Below are positions 44,935-56,844 of a DNA stretch of 64,000 bases, piece after piece. Position 1 is the first letter of the stretch. Each line of letters begins with the position of its first letter. Source of the stretch: Phellopilus nigrolimitatus (Eukaryota > Basidiomycota > Agaricomycetes > Hymenochaetales > Hymenochaetaceae); contig JAJOHG010000040.1 in NCBI GenBank assembly GCA_021029095.1, forward strand, positions 186,001 to 250,000. The letters are read 5' to 3'. The notes under the pieces are model-generated. The model ran no database searches. It was given only the letters and a program-made list of their open reading frames with translations, and was not told where the DNA came from. A program made the translations under genes and the position numbers.

Positions 44935-45262
44935 ATTTGCAATGATTTGATCTGGGGATGCTCGAACAGTCGCTTTCGATAGTCTCGTCCCGCAGAGCCA
45001 AGCATCGACAAGTACGACAACGAGCACGAAGAATAGATGGGAGTGGAATACAGGCTTCGGGAGATCCAACATCCTGGCTCGCCCATCAATTCATTTAAGT
45101 CCTGAGTTTTACAAACCTGATTTGACCCTGCACTGCGGGGAGATCGTTCCAGCGTACATATCTGAAAATCTCTTTCGAATCTCAGCTTTTCGAAACCATG
45201 ATAAGTTCGAGCCGCCTGACTCACAGCGCTGCGAGAATGGGAAAGAAGCATGCACTACGGTT

Positions 45263-45336
45263 GGTCAGCGTGGCCAGGATGGATTTGGTAAGGATTAGTT
45301 ATAAGCGAAGCGAGTCTCTGGCCACGCTGGCCGACC
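45263..45336. repeat. Imperfect inverted repeat (hairpin)
   Basis: GGTCAGCGTGGCCAG and, after about 40 nt, CTGGCCACGCTGGCCGACC form an imperfect stem. It lies at the left edge of the 1.9 kb insertion and may mark one end of a mobile sequence. Confidence 0.5.
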
Positions 45337-46076
45337 GTAAGACGTGCTAGTAAGGCACGGGAAGTACAGTTGTCGATGTTCGGGTCAGACTGATTTTCGC
45401 TGATCCCGAACATCGACCCGGACCAGTTTTGACATTTAGGCCGACCCTTGAACCGAACCTCTCGCGTGCCGGTTCGAAGGTTGACCCCCCTCTGAACCCT
45501 GCAAATTCTTCACAAACCCAGAATTAATCTTGCGCTGTAGATTTTGAAATTTAGCTAAACATTTTTTTATTTTATGTTTTTTTTTTATTTTGCATTATAG
45601 AAGAGCCATTGAACACTCACAAATACAGTTCGATCCGAGACCGAACATCAGCTTTAGTGAAAAGTTACTCGAGGGAAAACGAGCCATATCCCGCGCTGAT
45701 TTTAATGGCCCCTCCCAATTCTGCGATTGAAGCGCTGTACGGGTCGGTATCGGGCAAACATCATCTGATCCGTGAGGTTGGCGAATTCCTTTTGTGCGAT
45801 CTGACATTTACTGCAGCAGCTCTCGAGCTGTTGTATCGTATGGCAGACTGACTTTCTCACGCATTTGAAGATAACGACGCAAACCTTGATCTTCATTGGT
45901 TAGCCGAACGTTCTTCGACTCTAAGCGAGTATCAAAGAATGTTCCGACGTTCCGATAACCCATCGTCGCCCGTGCCGACGAGCTGCAATCGTGCCAAATC
46001 TTGGAATCTCAAAATATCGAGTGAAATCGCGGCAAGATTTAAAAAAAGAGGTTTGAGATGGCAACCGGACACAGAC

Positions 46077-46622
46077 TAGGGGAGCTCAAAGTTAAAATTG
46101 AGATTTACAACTCTCAAGCTCCTGCCTATTACAGCGCATCTCAACAAATCGCGGCACGCCGGCTTCTACGATCTCATCAGCAGGATCACAGTCCTGTCAG
46201 CATGCAAACGCAACCGCCGGCAATCTCTTCAGGTAGACTAGGGTTAGAAATACGTTTTCTGGGCCGTCCTTCTTTATGTACATGTATTATGATTTTGTTA
46301 TGTTGGTACATGTGTTTAAACCCTTTTCTGCAGACTTTGACCAAGATTTGGGCTGAAATATCCGAAAAAATACTAATGTGTGATAATGCTATGCAAAAAA
46401 GGACAGATAGCAATGAAAAAATCGATTTGACACTCATTTAACAGATTTGGATTGTAACCCTAGGACATCTGAAAAATGTTCCGGCAGTTACCACTACTCG
46501 TTGACCAAGCTGATGCCAGCTACGCGAGCTTTGATGCCGGTGTGCCGCGACGAGTTAAGATGCGCTGCAATAGGCAGGAGCTTGAGAGTTGTAAATCTCA
46601 ATTTTAACTTTGAGCTCCCCTA
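46077..46622. repeat. Foldback/MITE-like element with 86-bp arms
   Basis: Arms 46077-46162 and 46537-46622 are inverted copies with 6 mismatches in 86 positions, beginning TAGGGGAGCTCAAAGTTAAA. The 374-bp centre holds no gene. I could not find a clean target-site duplication, and similarity fades outward. Confidence 0.7.
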
Positions 46623-47713
46623 CTTAGTCCCGATTCCGCTGGAGTATTGCTACCTCTAATTGCAGAATCGAGCGAGATCGAACTGGTCGGTTCGTTCAAT
46701 ATCATACGATAAAATTGAGAACGGCGCGATCAGGTATGAGCATCCAGAGATTTCAGCAACCTCAGGCAGATCTTGAGGAAGACGCCGAAGGCTAGATTTG
46801 TATGCCGAAATTTGTTCAGGTTTGATTTATTCTTATTGAGTTGATTTTTGCCTTCGTTTATAATAAATTCAGGTTCGAAATTGGAGAAAACATTTGGTAC
46901 TTAGCACAAAAATTACGATTTTTGATTGGTTGGGGCTCGATTCGGGTTCCAAAGAGAGTCAGCGAACCAGCCTGAATCGCGGTTCGGTCCATCGTGGATA
47001 CTCTCTAGGGGCTGGTCTTTGCATGATACAGTAGCTCCGAAGTCCCTTGACTCTTGTGGATGGGCAAAATAAAATTGGTGATCATCTTCCATAATCGGCG
47101 TATCATTAAGTTATTTGTATTTGAGATGATGTGCTTGAATTATTTTGCTCGATGATTAGGCAACTTGGTTAGCGCCACCCACGTCACGGCCTGTCGAGTT
47201 TATGACTCCCATACCTTGCTTGCATGTAGCAAGTGTATCGTGCTTGATTAAAGATTGTTTCCACCTAGCTGCAAAACGTATGATGTAGTTTCGGACAACA
47301 GCATTGAAGCCTTTGATAGATGTAATGATACTACATAGAAAATTTAAGTTGAGATGCGATGTGAAGTAAGAATCACCGAGATCCGGATGTGCCAGATTCC
47401 GTACCGAGCCGCGAGCGCCTTCTGATTCGGCAGGTAGTGCAATATGTATCCGGTATCTACGGGCTAGACCGATAGACCTCGAAAGCGTTGAGAGAACGAT
47501 TGAGACGCCTTCTGTCGAGGATGTTTTTTCTTCTGTACTGGAGAAAAGCGTTTGCGGAGGCCAAACATTTACCAGTCTCCATTTCAAATCATTACGAATG
47601 AAAGGCACTGTTTCTTAGTAGTCGCAGCGCTAGGAACATGGCGAACTAGACCTGCGAGATGCCGCGTTTCCTGTCGTACTCCGTGTTGTCGTCGTAATCA
47701 GAGGGCGTCAATC

Positions 47714-49567
47714 TAGAAGAAACCTATGGTAGCCTTCAAAACGTATCCGAATAAATAAGCACTTGAAACGCCTACTCCTAGAGTTACTTTGTGGTCTGTG
47801 TCGGCAGATATGAGGTCCAGCGTGTGCCGATTGACAGTCTGAGGAAGCGAAATATCATCATTAAAGCGAGCTTCTGGAAGAATACACCGTGTGTTGAGTA
47901 CTTACTGTGTTAACGTTCACCGGTGTTTTATTGACGTTCGCGGAACTAGGACCCAAGCGTCCCATCTGGAATGAGGATGCCGCAGTACCTGAGCTTGTGT
48001 GCTGACCAACCCCTCCAACGCTCGTCCTAGCATTCAAACTGTAATAATTAAAGTTAGAAGTTATAATAACGGTCAACAGAACATTAAAGGCGCAAATTCT
48101 CGTACGTTGCGTAGAGAGTATTCGAGTACACTGGAAAGCGCTGTTCAGATTATTTCTTGAATTAACAAATAGAAACTCACGCTTGCTGACGCAGACGAAA
48201 AACGAGATATAGATAAACGCATCTGGGTACAACGAAACCTGAAAGCCTTCATTAGTGGTCGCGCTCACTAGCTTGAAGTATGTACATACGAAGATTAGCG
48301 ACATAAGCGCGCATAAGCTCGTTAGCAATCCCGTATTGATTGTAAACAGGATTAAGCGGTTAATGATCGTCTCGGAGCGCGAGAATCCCGTGCGCGAACG
48401 CTGGAGCAGAAATATGAGCGTGAAGGCGATCATGATGTCGCTCGCCGCCCCAAGGATATTGATTGAGCGCGACTCATTGAATATTGACGGTAGCTGGGCA
48501 AACGAAGTAAAAACTGCGCTATATTAAGGAGTAGAGGGGGATCAGCCCATTTCAATCCGCAAGAATATTGGTGCGATCTCGCGCATTAGAAGTAACTTAC
48601 GCTTTGGCAAAATATACTGAGTTTAAAGTAAAGCATGCGTGGATAAGCGAAGTTATTACGTGGTATACTGATATACACGCACTGACGACAGAGATAAATT
48701 CCCCCAAAACGAGGAGCATCAAGAAGGAGACAGCAAATATATTTTTGTGGCTCACTGTCGTGCATCGTCAGGGATGCGAGAAGTCTATAATAAGAAGGAC
48801 GTACATTTCCAGACGCGGTGGACCAGGAACGACTGCACGAGAAGACAAATAATGCCCTACGATTGATAAAGATAAGCAAGTGAAGACTGTGCCGGTGCCG
48901 AGAGACTTACGCTGAAGAGCACCATGACCTAAACGCAGGCTAGTTAGCGGAAGCAGATTAGAGGATACAGAGGCATGTCGTACCACAAGACTTTTCACAA
49001 CGTGCATCAGAAACAGCGGGTTCCCATAGTTCGTGATCAAATACGTGTAGCAGGTATGCGTTATCAGACCTTGGTGCACACTGTCAAAGACCCAGACAAC
49101 TATAACCTGAGTGTTGCGTTATCCGCGACAGAACAAAATATAGCAGAAGGAAAGAAGACTTACGAGAATCTTGATCCACAGCTCGTCTTTCGGATACATC
49201 TGTACATCATCAGACATGGTTTTGCTAATGCGTGAGGAAACATCGAAGTCCGAACGTACGTTGAAATAGTAGTAAACCTGCACGCTTCCAACACCCCACA
49301 AACTGTACGCAGACAACCATTAGATAATGTTTGAGAAGCTTGCATTTCTAGGGGCTTACGCCATAGCGAGCCTGTGTCGACAGCTCAGAATCAGTCAGAG
49401 GCCCGAACGTACGAAGTAGAAGCAGAAATTTACACGACGCCCAGGAACAGGGCGCCCATCTGTAAACGTGAACAATTGGGCTTGTTAGCACTCGTGAACG
49501 TCCAGGAAGCAAATGGAGAAAGACATACAGTGTTGTCCAAGGCAGGCAGTGCCGTCGCAGAACTCAT
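47714..49567 (-). CDS. DUF6534-family membrane protein, tandem copy 2
   Basis: Same exon layout as copy 1. ATG at 49567 opens MSSATALPALDNT, followed by MGALFLGVVLAMALWGVG, VYYYFN, MYPKDELWIKIL, an exon with HQGLITHTCYTYLITNYGNP, SFLVHRVWK, NIFAVSFLMLLVLGEFIS, and the diagnostic exon ending TINTGLLTSLCALMSLIF. VSLYPDAFIYISFF and a tail with LNARTSVGG follow, ending TIGFF, stop 47714. About 330 residues. No frameshift was found. The junction near 48135-48180 is unresolved in frame, but its acceptor (AACAG) is canonical. It lies head-to-tail with copy 1 at about 4.6 kb spacing. Confidence 0.78.
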
Positions 49568-50287
49568 ACTTGCAATGGTCGATCTGGAAATACTCTCGAA
49601 CAATTGCTTTCCGTAGATCTCGTCCCCTCAGAGCCAAATTTCCACAAATACGAAAACGAGCGCAAGGAGCAAGCACAATGAACAGACTGCAGTGGCTATA
49701 GACTGCAGTTGCGTGGCGGAGCGGCGGCGGGGGAGATGGAAATACGGGCTTTGGGAAGAACGTCTTAAGTGATCGAACAAAAATAACTTCTTCGACGGCA
49801 TTATTTTGCATATCCGTCCCTGCCCGTTAAATTCAGTTGAGGAAGGTTCACCGAGTTGATTTTGACATGTGTTGCAGGGCAACGGTTCCAGTTATACGTA
49901 TACGCCTACATCTTTCGAATTCTCAGATTCTCAGAACCATCAATTTGAACCGCCTGACTCACAGTGTTTCGGAAATGGAAAAGAAGCATCCGCGAGGCGT
50001 TTATGACGGCAGTAGGAATGGGCCAATCATTCAGATCAATGTACTTGCATACGGCAGAAGTGTATCATGCGTGATTTGCAAGAAAAATTGTCTTCAGCTA
50101 GCATGGTGCAGTTTCCGACGATAGCTTCGAAGCCTTCGGTAGACATAACGATACTACATAAAAGTTGTGAGGCGAATTGCGTTGTGAAGCAAGAAATGCC
50201 GGCATACAGGGGCCCCAGCTTCCGTACCGTAACCAATAATTTACACAAATATTTTCTCTGATCGAAGCCGTGCACATGGAATCCGCT
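49568..50287. other. Upstream region of DUF6534 copy 2 and 3' flank of P450
   Basis: The part at about 50000-50270 is similar to 47190-47480, so it belongs to the duplicated unit. No gene was recognised. The right end is the probable 3' UTR of the P450 gene. Confidence 0.45.
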
Positions 50288-52257
50288 TCAGATGCTAGAA
50301 AACTCCGTGGTGTCCCATTGGACGCTGGCGAGCATCTTTGCATCACTCTTCTCGTACGGGTGCTCATCTTCGACACTTCTGACAAGCGCGGCAGCCCGTT
50401 CTGAGCGCGGCGTGATCGCGCACTTGAAGTCCTTCGGGTGGCTAGAAAAGGAGAACATAACCGTCTCAGCGACAGCCGCAGATAAATCGCTGAAAAAGAT
50501 CAATAAGAACGCACCAGATCGCGCCATTGTGGAACTCGGCGTTCGGAGTGATCTCGTGGCCGGCTGCATCGCGCGCCTTCTTGATGTCGAACACCGCCAA
50601 AGCCATCGCGATAGACAGCCACATTGACGCGTCCGCGAGGTCGCTGCCAGGACATATCCTAACGAGAAGCAAAAAGCATCAGATCTGAGCGTCTAAAATT
50701 TCGTCTGGTGAAAACAAGGAAGACGGAAGCCGAGAACACACCTCCGTCCGAAGCCAAACGCGTAATTGCGCGGATTCATCTCAGGCGTTTTGCCGAGGAA
50801 GCGCTCCGGTCTGAACGCTGTGGGGTCATTATACGAGTCCGGGTTATGCCCCATCTCCCTATGACGAACCAAGTTAGTAGACCATAGAGAATGAGATAGA
50901 CAGTGAGACCCCGAACCAGGTGTTCGCCATGAGGATTGAGCCTCTCGGGATGAAGTACCCGTCGTACATACTGTCCTCGGTCGATGAGTGGGGGAGAGCC
51001 AGCGGCGCGACAAGATTCCAGCGCATACTCTCCTTCAGAACCGCTTCGACGTACGGCATCTGCGCTCTGTCCTCGAAGCCAGGTAGCCTCTCTCCCCCAA
51101 CGACGCTGTCGATCTCCTCCTGGGCTTTCCGCTGCGCCTCGGGGTGCAATGCCATCGCGAGATAGAATGTATACAACGCAGATACAGTCGTGTCCGCGCC
51201 ACCGCCATACACAGCCGCGGCGCACCACTTTATGCAGAACTCGTCGTATTTGCTCTCCGCGCGCTGGAGCAGCGTCGAGACGAACGACGGCTGCGCGGTT
51301 CCCGCGTCTATTTGTGCCTTGACGAAGGCGAACGGCTGCTCGACGAACTGGTGCGCGTGCGCGCGCCACTTGGCCGCGACGCGCTTGAAGGCGGTGCCCG
51401 GAAACCAGTCGGGGAGGTAGCGCACTAGGTGCTGATTAGAGAACACGTAGGGGAAAAAAAACGCGGTATATGACACGTACTGAAAGGTGCAACGTCTACC
51501 ATCCAGGTACCCGGCGTGACCGACAACATGAATTCGTTCATGACGTCGTCTGCGAGATCGATAAGTTTGTCAGGACCCTCGGGTTCGATCGTGTACCCGT
51601 GCGAGAGCCGCAGGATGATGGCCCCAGCCGTTCTGCATGACAGTTTTCGCTGTCAGTCAAGCTTCAGCTGTGAGAATGCGTCTTGCGTACCTCCTGATCT
51701 GATCGCGCAACGAGCTTGGATCGCGCATCGTGCGCAGAAGAAACCTGCGCGTCTCGACCTCTTCGATTGGAGTGAAGCCTGCGACGGCGGTGCGCGTACC
51801 AAGGTACTCGTGGAAGTTGCGCCGATACTTACGGATACGCTCTCCGTAGTGTGACAACGGTACCGAGGTATCCCACCCAACCCTACAGCGCCAGCTCAGT
51901 TCACGCACACAGAATGAGTCTCAGACCTACTTACATCTCGCCGCCGAACGTGAGCGTAGGGCGGTCCGAGTAAATAGCGGACTTCTTCTCAAAAAGGTTG
52001 ACGGCGATGGTGTAATCGTTAATAATGACAATCGGCTGGCCGAGCACAGTAACGGAGCTGATGGGCCCGTACAGCGCTTTGTGCTTTTGCCAGTGCAGCC
52101 AAGGTTTGCCATCGGGGTCGGGGAGGTCGAGGATGTTTCCTACGAGCGGGAGGCCCCGCGGGCCCGGTGGGAGCAATGGACGTTTGGAGACGAGTTTCTT
52201 GAGAACATAGACGGCGACACAGACTGCAGCGATATCGAGCACGACGATGAGAGCCAT
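50288..52257 (-). CDS. Cytochrome P450 monooxygenase
   Basis: Start taken at ATG 52257 (MALIVVLDIAAVCVAVYVL, membrane anchor) followed by the hinge LLPPGPRGLPLVGN. An in-frame ATG at 52329 would add 24 residues. Later exons, read across introns at about 51935, 51690, 51480, 50930, 50750 and 50500, contain HYGERIRKYRR, DLADDVMNEFML and RYLPDWFPG. They also carry the I-helix YGGGADTTVS, the ExxR motif in LKESMRW, FRPERFLG and the haem loop FGFGRR joined by splicing to ICPG with the haem-ligand Cys. The stop is at 50288. Total about 500 residues; all signature residues are present. The layout resembles the CYP64/O-methylsterigmatocystin-oxidoreductase-like P450s common in polypores. It should sit on the ER membrane and need a P450 reductase. 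Substrate is unknown. Confidence 0.88.
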
Positions 52258-54528
52258 GCTTGAGAAGAAGAATGCTACCGACACGGATGCTAAAAGTCGG
52301 CTATAAATGAGTTTTGATATGAGGGCCATGCTTCTTGAATTCTAGAAACGAATTGCCTCGGCAGAATCAGAACGGGTTGCTTGACCCCTCCAAGGATTGC
52401 AGCTGACCCGCTTTCTCAAGATAAGAAAAAGTCCCGGTTGGTGCTCAGGCGTAGCTAAGTCGTCTTGGCTGCAATGTAGAGTATAGGAGAAAAAATGTTT
52501 GAGAAGTCATTGTGCGAGCCGAAAACTCCGTCGAAAGGTACGCGATAAGCCATAGATGCAGAACAAGCAACGTTGTCGACGGCAAAATCGGCGGTCCAAA
52601 TTGGCGCATGGCAAGTTTATCGTGGATCTACAAAATAATGGCAGTGCACTTTTCGGCGTCTTTTTTTCCTGTGCCTAAAGGGAATGATCGGGACTATGTG
52701 GCGTCACGACGCGGACGTGACACGGATGATGAGCTGGCCGCAGCGCAATCAGCTGCAAATTCTCCTCTAAAAAGATATCTTGGAACTGGCTTGCTTCGTC
52801 GTATATTCTGTGCTTGGTATATCTTGAATCTGCGCTCGTTTGCCGTCATTGTCGAGCTTAGTAGGCTTCGGGAAGAAATCAGTCAAGCAAGGCTCGCCGC
52901 TCGCAGAAAATTGACTCACCAGAAGTTCAGCCGAATGTACTTCAAGCATGGTCTCCTGATGCTATTGTGGACCTTGCGGAAGGGTGCTGGACGGCGCTGA
53001 CGATCAGTTTGTGTGTATATCTTTTGGTGTCGGCCTTATTTCTCATCAATACAGCGTAGTTTAGAAGAACAAAATAGTGACCTGCCGTTGCTGTCTGCTG
53101 GATAAAGCGCGGCCATCGATCACGGAATATGGTAGCTTGAACCGTCTAGGAAACTGAAGGTGCAAACTCATCGTAAAGAGCCATCGTAGAACCCAAGACA
53201 GGCTCGAGTGCTTACCTTTGTCTCGCGGAGTAAAGGTGCGAATCTTCAACGTCGAGAGAGTAATCGAGTTCACAACTCTGCTACACAGACTGTTCATTGT
53301 TAGCATCGTAGAGAACGTATCCCGGATGCGAACTAACCTCAGCGTTTGGAGCGTCCTTGCCATCTTCGGCCATCTCACCATCTATAACGATGACGCTACA
53401 AAGGATGAGCCTACAAAGAATGAGCTTAGGTATCGCTAGAGAAACCCCAGGAGATACGTACATAGACGATAGACCAATGATAGAGTAGACGTCGGTAAGT
53501 AGTTTGGGACTTTCTGAACTACTTCGTCGAGCTGATTGCTACGGTATGTATCCAGTAGATGGAGTTAGGCTTCTGAATAACAATAGAATGACAGACATAC
53601 ACAATATGTTCGATGCTTGAGGCCTTGCGGTTTCCCAATGTTTGACAACTCGGAACGACTTTGGATCATCGTCTCTGCGCTGTTGCCTGGCGTCTGCAGA
53701 TTGAGTGAGTACAGAACATTGGTTAGACGGCATAAGAGAATGCTCACCGAAGTCGCGTGCAGGGAATCGTCTTTCGTACGGCTCAAGCAACTTGACTGGT
53801 TGAAATGGCCTGTCAACTAGCAAGACGGAGGGAACTTCCTTGGGTTGAGTCCGCGAGTTTTGTTGCAGGATTGCTTGTCGAATTTCCTTTGAGATCAACA
53901 CTCGTGGAATTCCCCGCAGGGCGATGGTACTGAGCTGCAAGTTCACACCACAGGTCTAAGCAACGGTGCGTTTTTATCTTTCTCGACAGGTTGAAATCAC
54001 CAGATGGTGCACTACGAAGCCGCAAGATGAACCGAAGCACCTTGATATCGTACTTACTTGAACAGGCACTGGCAAAATCGCTGTCAAAATTCGACCCTCA
54101 GTCCCCTTGCGCGAGATCGGAAGCAAAAAGATCCAGTACATACCTCAAGTCTAAGATGAAATCAAAGCAAAGGTGCGCTTCTGTCATGTTTCCCGATAGG
54201 ATATGTTGAATCGTCGTCCGTGGAACGATTGTGGCTCGGCGACTGAGCTTAGCCAAACGATTCTCAACTTGACAAGAAAGCTCGTAGGCACACAGATACC
54301 TATCTTTTGTAACCTGGGCGTCGTTCCGGCTTGGTTCGGAGCTAGAAATGTCGATGGTTGTTACTGAAGACCTGGTTCTCGGGGGGTTCGTTCGGGTTGC
54401 AGTCACGGGACGTCACACATAAATTCGTGTGGCTAAATCAACATCTTCGTTCGTTCGCACTTTCATCCGTCCACTCACACCTTCCCCTTGCATCCGTCCT
54501 TCTCCCCTCCTCTTCCCCTCTTACAAAC
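52258..54528. other. Unassigned region
   Basis: Holds the 5' flank of the P450 gene, where a TATA-like TTTATAG lies near 52305 on the minus strand, and the promoter of the C2H2 gene. A minus-strand frame at 54098-54406 (no usable ATG, containing RTTIQHILSGNMTEAHLCFDF) looks mildly protein-like but could not be joined to other exons. No gene was recognised. Confidence 0.35.
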
Positions 54529-56397
54529 ATGCCTTCTTCACAGCTACTTGGAAAGTCTGATGTGCCGCTCGTTCCGGTGGCTCCCCCCGACTACAGCTTT
54601 GGCTCTGTTCTACGAACGATCACTGAAACTATTGTAAATTTCTTGCACGATGCTCTTTGACATTGACTTGGATGCTGATAATGCTCTTTGTTAGACTGGA
54701 ACGGCTGTCGATCAGAACGACGATCTCCCGTACGAAAACAATATTTGGGTAGACGCACCCTTCCACAGGACAGAGGAGAATACGGTCATCAATTGCATCG
54801 ATCCGGCTTTGCTGACGCTCAACCCTGCCACTACCGCCTCAATTGGAAATTATGAGGTAGCTGAAGCAGGTGGTGATTCTGAACCAGGTTTCAACCGTAC
54901 GTCTTTTGTAAAGCCACTTGGTTGACTTGTCTAATGCATGCATCATATATGCTCCCCGTAGAGAGGGTCTATCCGAGTCCGCCTTCGGAAAGTCCTTCCA
55001 CGGGCTACACTACCACCTCTCATTCCCCTCGTCACATACCCGTGCTCTCTATTCAAGATTATCATTATGATCAACATGAAGATAATCAAGCCAGCGTATC
55101 TGCCAATCCATGCACAGCCCTTCAGCCGACGCCTCCGTATAGCCCTCGGACAGGCCACCCTCAGGCTCTGCTCGGTGGCTCCATCGCCGACGGTCGACCT
55201 CCGGCCGCCTCCACCTCTGTCAATACTGCAACAGCTGTGGAGTTTCCTGGACTTCCAAGCTACGACGCGCCTCCGGCGATCGAAATATTCTCCAGGTTTC
55301 CGTGGGGAGACGGGGATCGCTCGCAGCTAGAACACGGCAACGGCATGTCGACGGCAGACCCTTCATACACTCTTTCTTTGGCGCCTACCGCTCTAGCTTT
55401 CCCGGCATCCGGGTATAATGTGCCCGAATTTGTTCAAGGCTCGAGCAGCGGAGCCCCGGCAGCGAACGTTTCACGTTCAAGCGAGGCGGGGCCGTCCAGG
55501 ACGGATAAAAAAACGAAGGCCGCTCGGGCGAGCAAGGCTGCTAAGTCATCGAAAGATAAGAAGACGGCGAAGGCAGCTCGTCAGACTGCAGCGAGTCCGG
55601 ACGGTGGTCCAGAAGCTGCGTTCAAGATGACCGAGCCAAGTGCTCCTAACCCATCGCGCCGGGAATATGGTCTCATCACTTTCGCCCTCCCTGTTTCTCC
55701 GACTTCCACAGCACCAAGGAACGACGCCCAGGTGATTAATATACCTGACTTCATTGAGGGATCGAGCGGGGGAGCCCTAGCGACTGCTCGTGCGAGCCAG
55801 GCGGGACCGTCGAGGACGGAGAAGACGACAAAAACCACTCGTGCGAACAAGGCGAAATCATCAAAGGCTAAAAACACTGCGAAAGCCACTCGTCAAACTG
55901 CAGCGAGTCCGGACGAAGATGCATTCAGGATGACCGAGCCAAGGGCTCCTAACTCACCGCGCCAGGATCACCGTCTTAACCCCTTCGCCCTCCCCGCCGT
56001 CCCCGGTTTCCCAACGTCTTGGAGCGATGCCCAGGCATACGCCATTCCTGATTTTATTGAAGGCTCGAGCGGCGGAGCCCCAGTAAATGCTCCTGCGAGC
56101 GAGACAGAGCTATCGAGGACCAATGAGGGAACGGGAATTGCTCGTCAGGCTGCAGCGAGCCCATCTGATGAGCCGGAAGCTCCGCGACTCTACTGCGATT
56201 ACCCCGGGTGCAGCTCTTCATGTAAGAACATCAATGAGCTTCGTAGGCACAGAGCCGGATGTCCCTTCGGGCCTGACGGTGGGGCGAGTGCAAGGGCCAA
56301 TTGCCCATATTGCCCAAAGACATACAGTCGCTTTGACGCGATGCGACGGCATTGCGCGGACAAGCATCCTGACAAGAAGTTACCGTCAAATACCTAG
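54529..56397 (+). CDS. C2H2-type zinc-finger protein with internal repeats, 580 aa
   Basis: Three exons (54529-54633, 54695-54896, 54962-56397) sum to 581 codons including stop, with good branch-point and GT-AG sites. The protein starts MPSSQLLGKSDVPL. Most of it is disordered, with three diverged modules, each holding IPDFIEGSSGGA or VPEFVQGSSSGA. The first two continue into an AGPSRT / Lys-Ala-rich stretch and RQTAASPD. The C-terminus has two zinc fingers: C-x4-C-x12-H-x4-C (CDYPGC...HRAGC, near residue 513) and a classical C-x2-C-x12-H-x4-H (CPYC...HCADKH, near 549). The basic AT-hook-like stretches and fingers suggest a nuclear DNA-binding protein (inference). A pyrimidine-rich leader precedes the ATG. 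A second copy lies inverted at 63042-64000. Confidence 0.8.
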
Positions 56398-56844
56398 GAA
56401 GGGACACAATGAAGCAAAGCCTCGCGTAGGATCCCCGTAACCGTCTCGCATCTCATGTTCATCATCATTGACTTCAACATCTTTCCAGCTTTCTATCCCT
56501 TTACTGGATTCCTTACCCTTCGTTGCCACGATTTGTACGGTTACTTTCTTCGCCTTCGCGTCCGGTGTACATATAACCTTGACGTGTTTCGTCGGCCTTG
56601 GTCTCTGGTTTATTTTCCGATTTATGTTGTCTGTGTGTTTGCTTACCTAACATCCTCGCGTTTTTCAATTCCCTTTTCCCTTTTCCATTTATCATCTTTC
56701 TCTTTTTGTAACCTCGATTTCTGCTTTCTTATTGAATTAATCTCAGTGTGTTTACTAAAGTATGAGTCTGTTCTTTTCCGCGAATCAGTTGTCTGTATCC
56801 CAGAATTCTTTGTACTAAATCTCCGAACATTTATAGCTAGTAGA
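55129..56844 (+). repeat. Left arm of large inverted duplication
   Basis: Matches the reverse complement of 62596-64000 at high identity through coding and 3' non-coding sequence. Similarity ends near CTAGTAGA at 56844. The outer end is unknown because the right arm runs off the window. One internal coding module of roughly 300 bp present here is missing from the other arm. Confidence 0.85.

Larger units (their letters stand above)
45253..47190. other. Extra 1.9 kb relative to the upstream region of DUF6534 copy 2
   Basis: The region upstream of copy 1 matches that of copy 2 up to about 45252 (TGGGAAAGAAGCAT-like). Similarity resumes near 47190-47480, matching about 50000-50270. The DNA between is unmatched. 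It holds a hairpin at 45263-45336, GGTTCGAA/GAACCGAACC-type repeats near 45440-45490 and 46940-47000, and the foldback at 46077-46622. It is best explained as one or more insertions. No gene was recognised. Confidence 0.5.

Noticed and set aside
45460..45490. GGTTCGAAGG resembling a tRNA B box
   Set aside because: No A box or cloverleaf nearby; it looks like part of a repeated GAACC/GGTTC word within the insertion.
52512..53000. 162-codon plus-strand frame
   Set aside because: Begins without an ATG, has no motif and no splice-linked partner.
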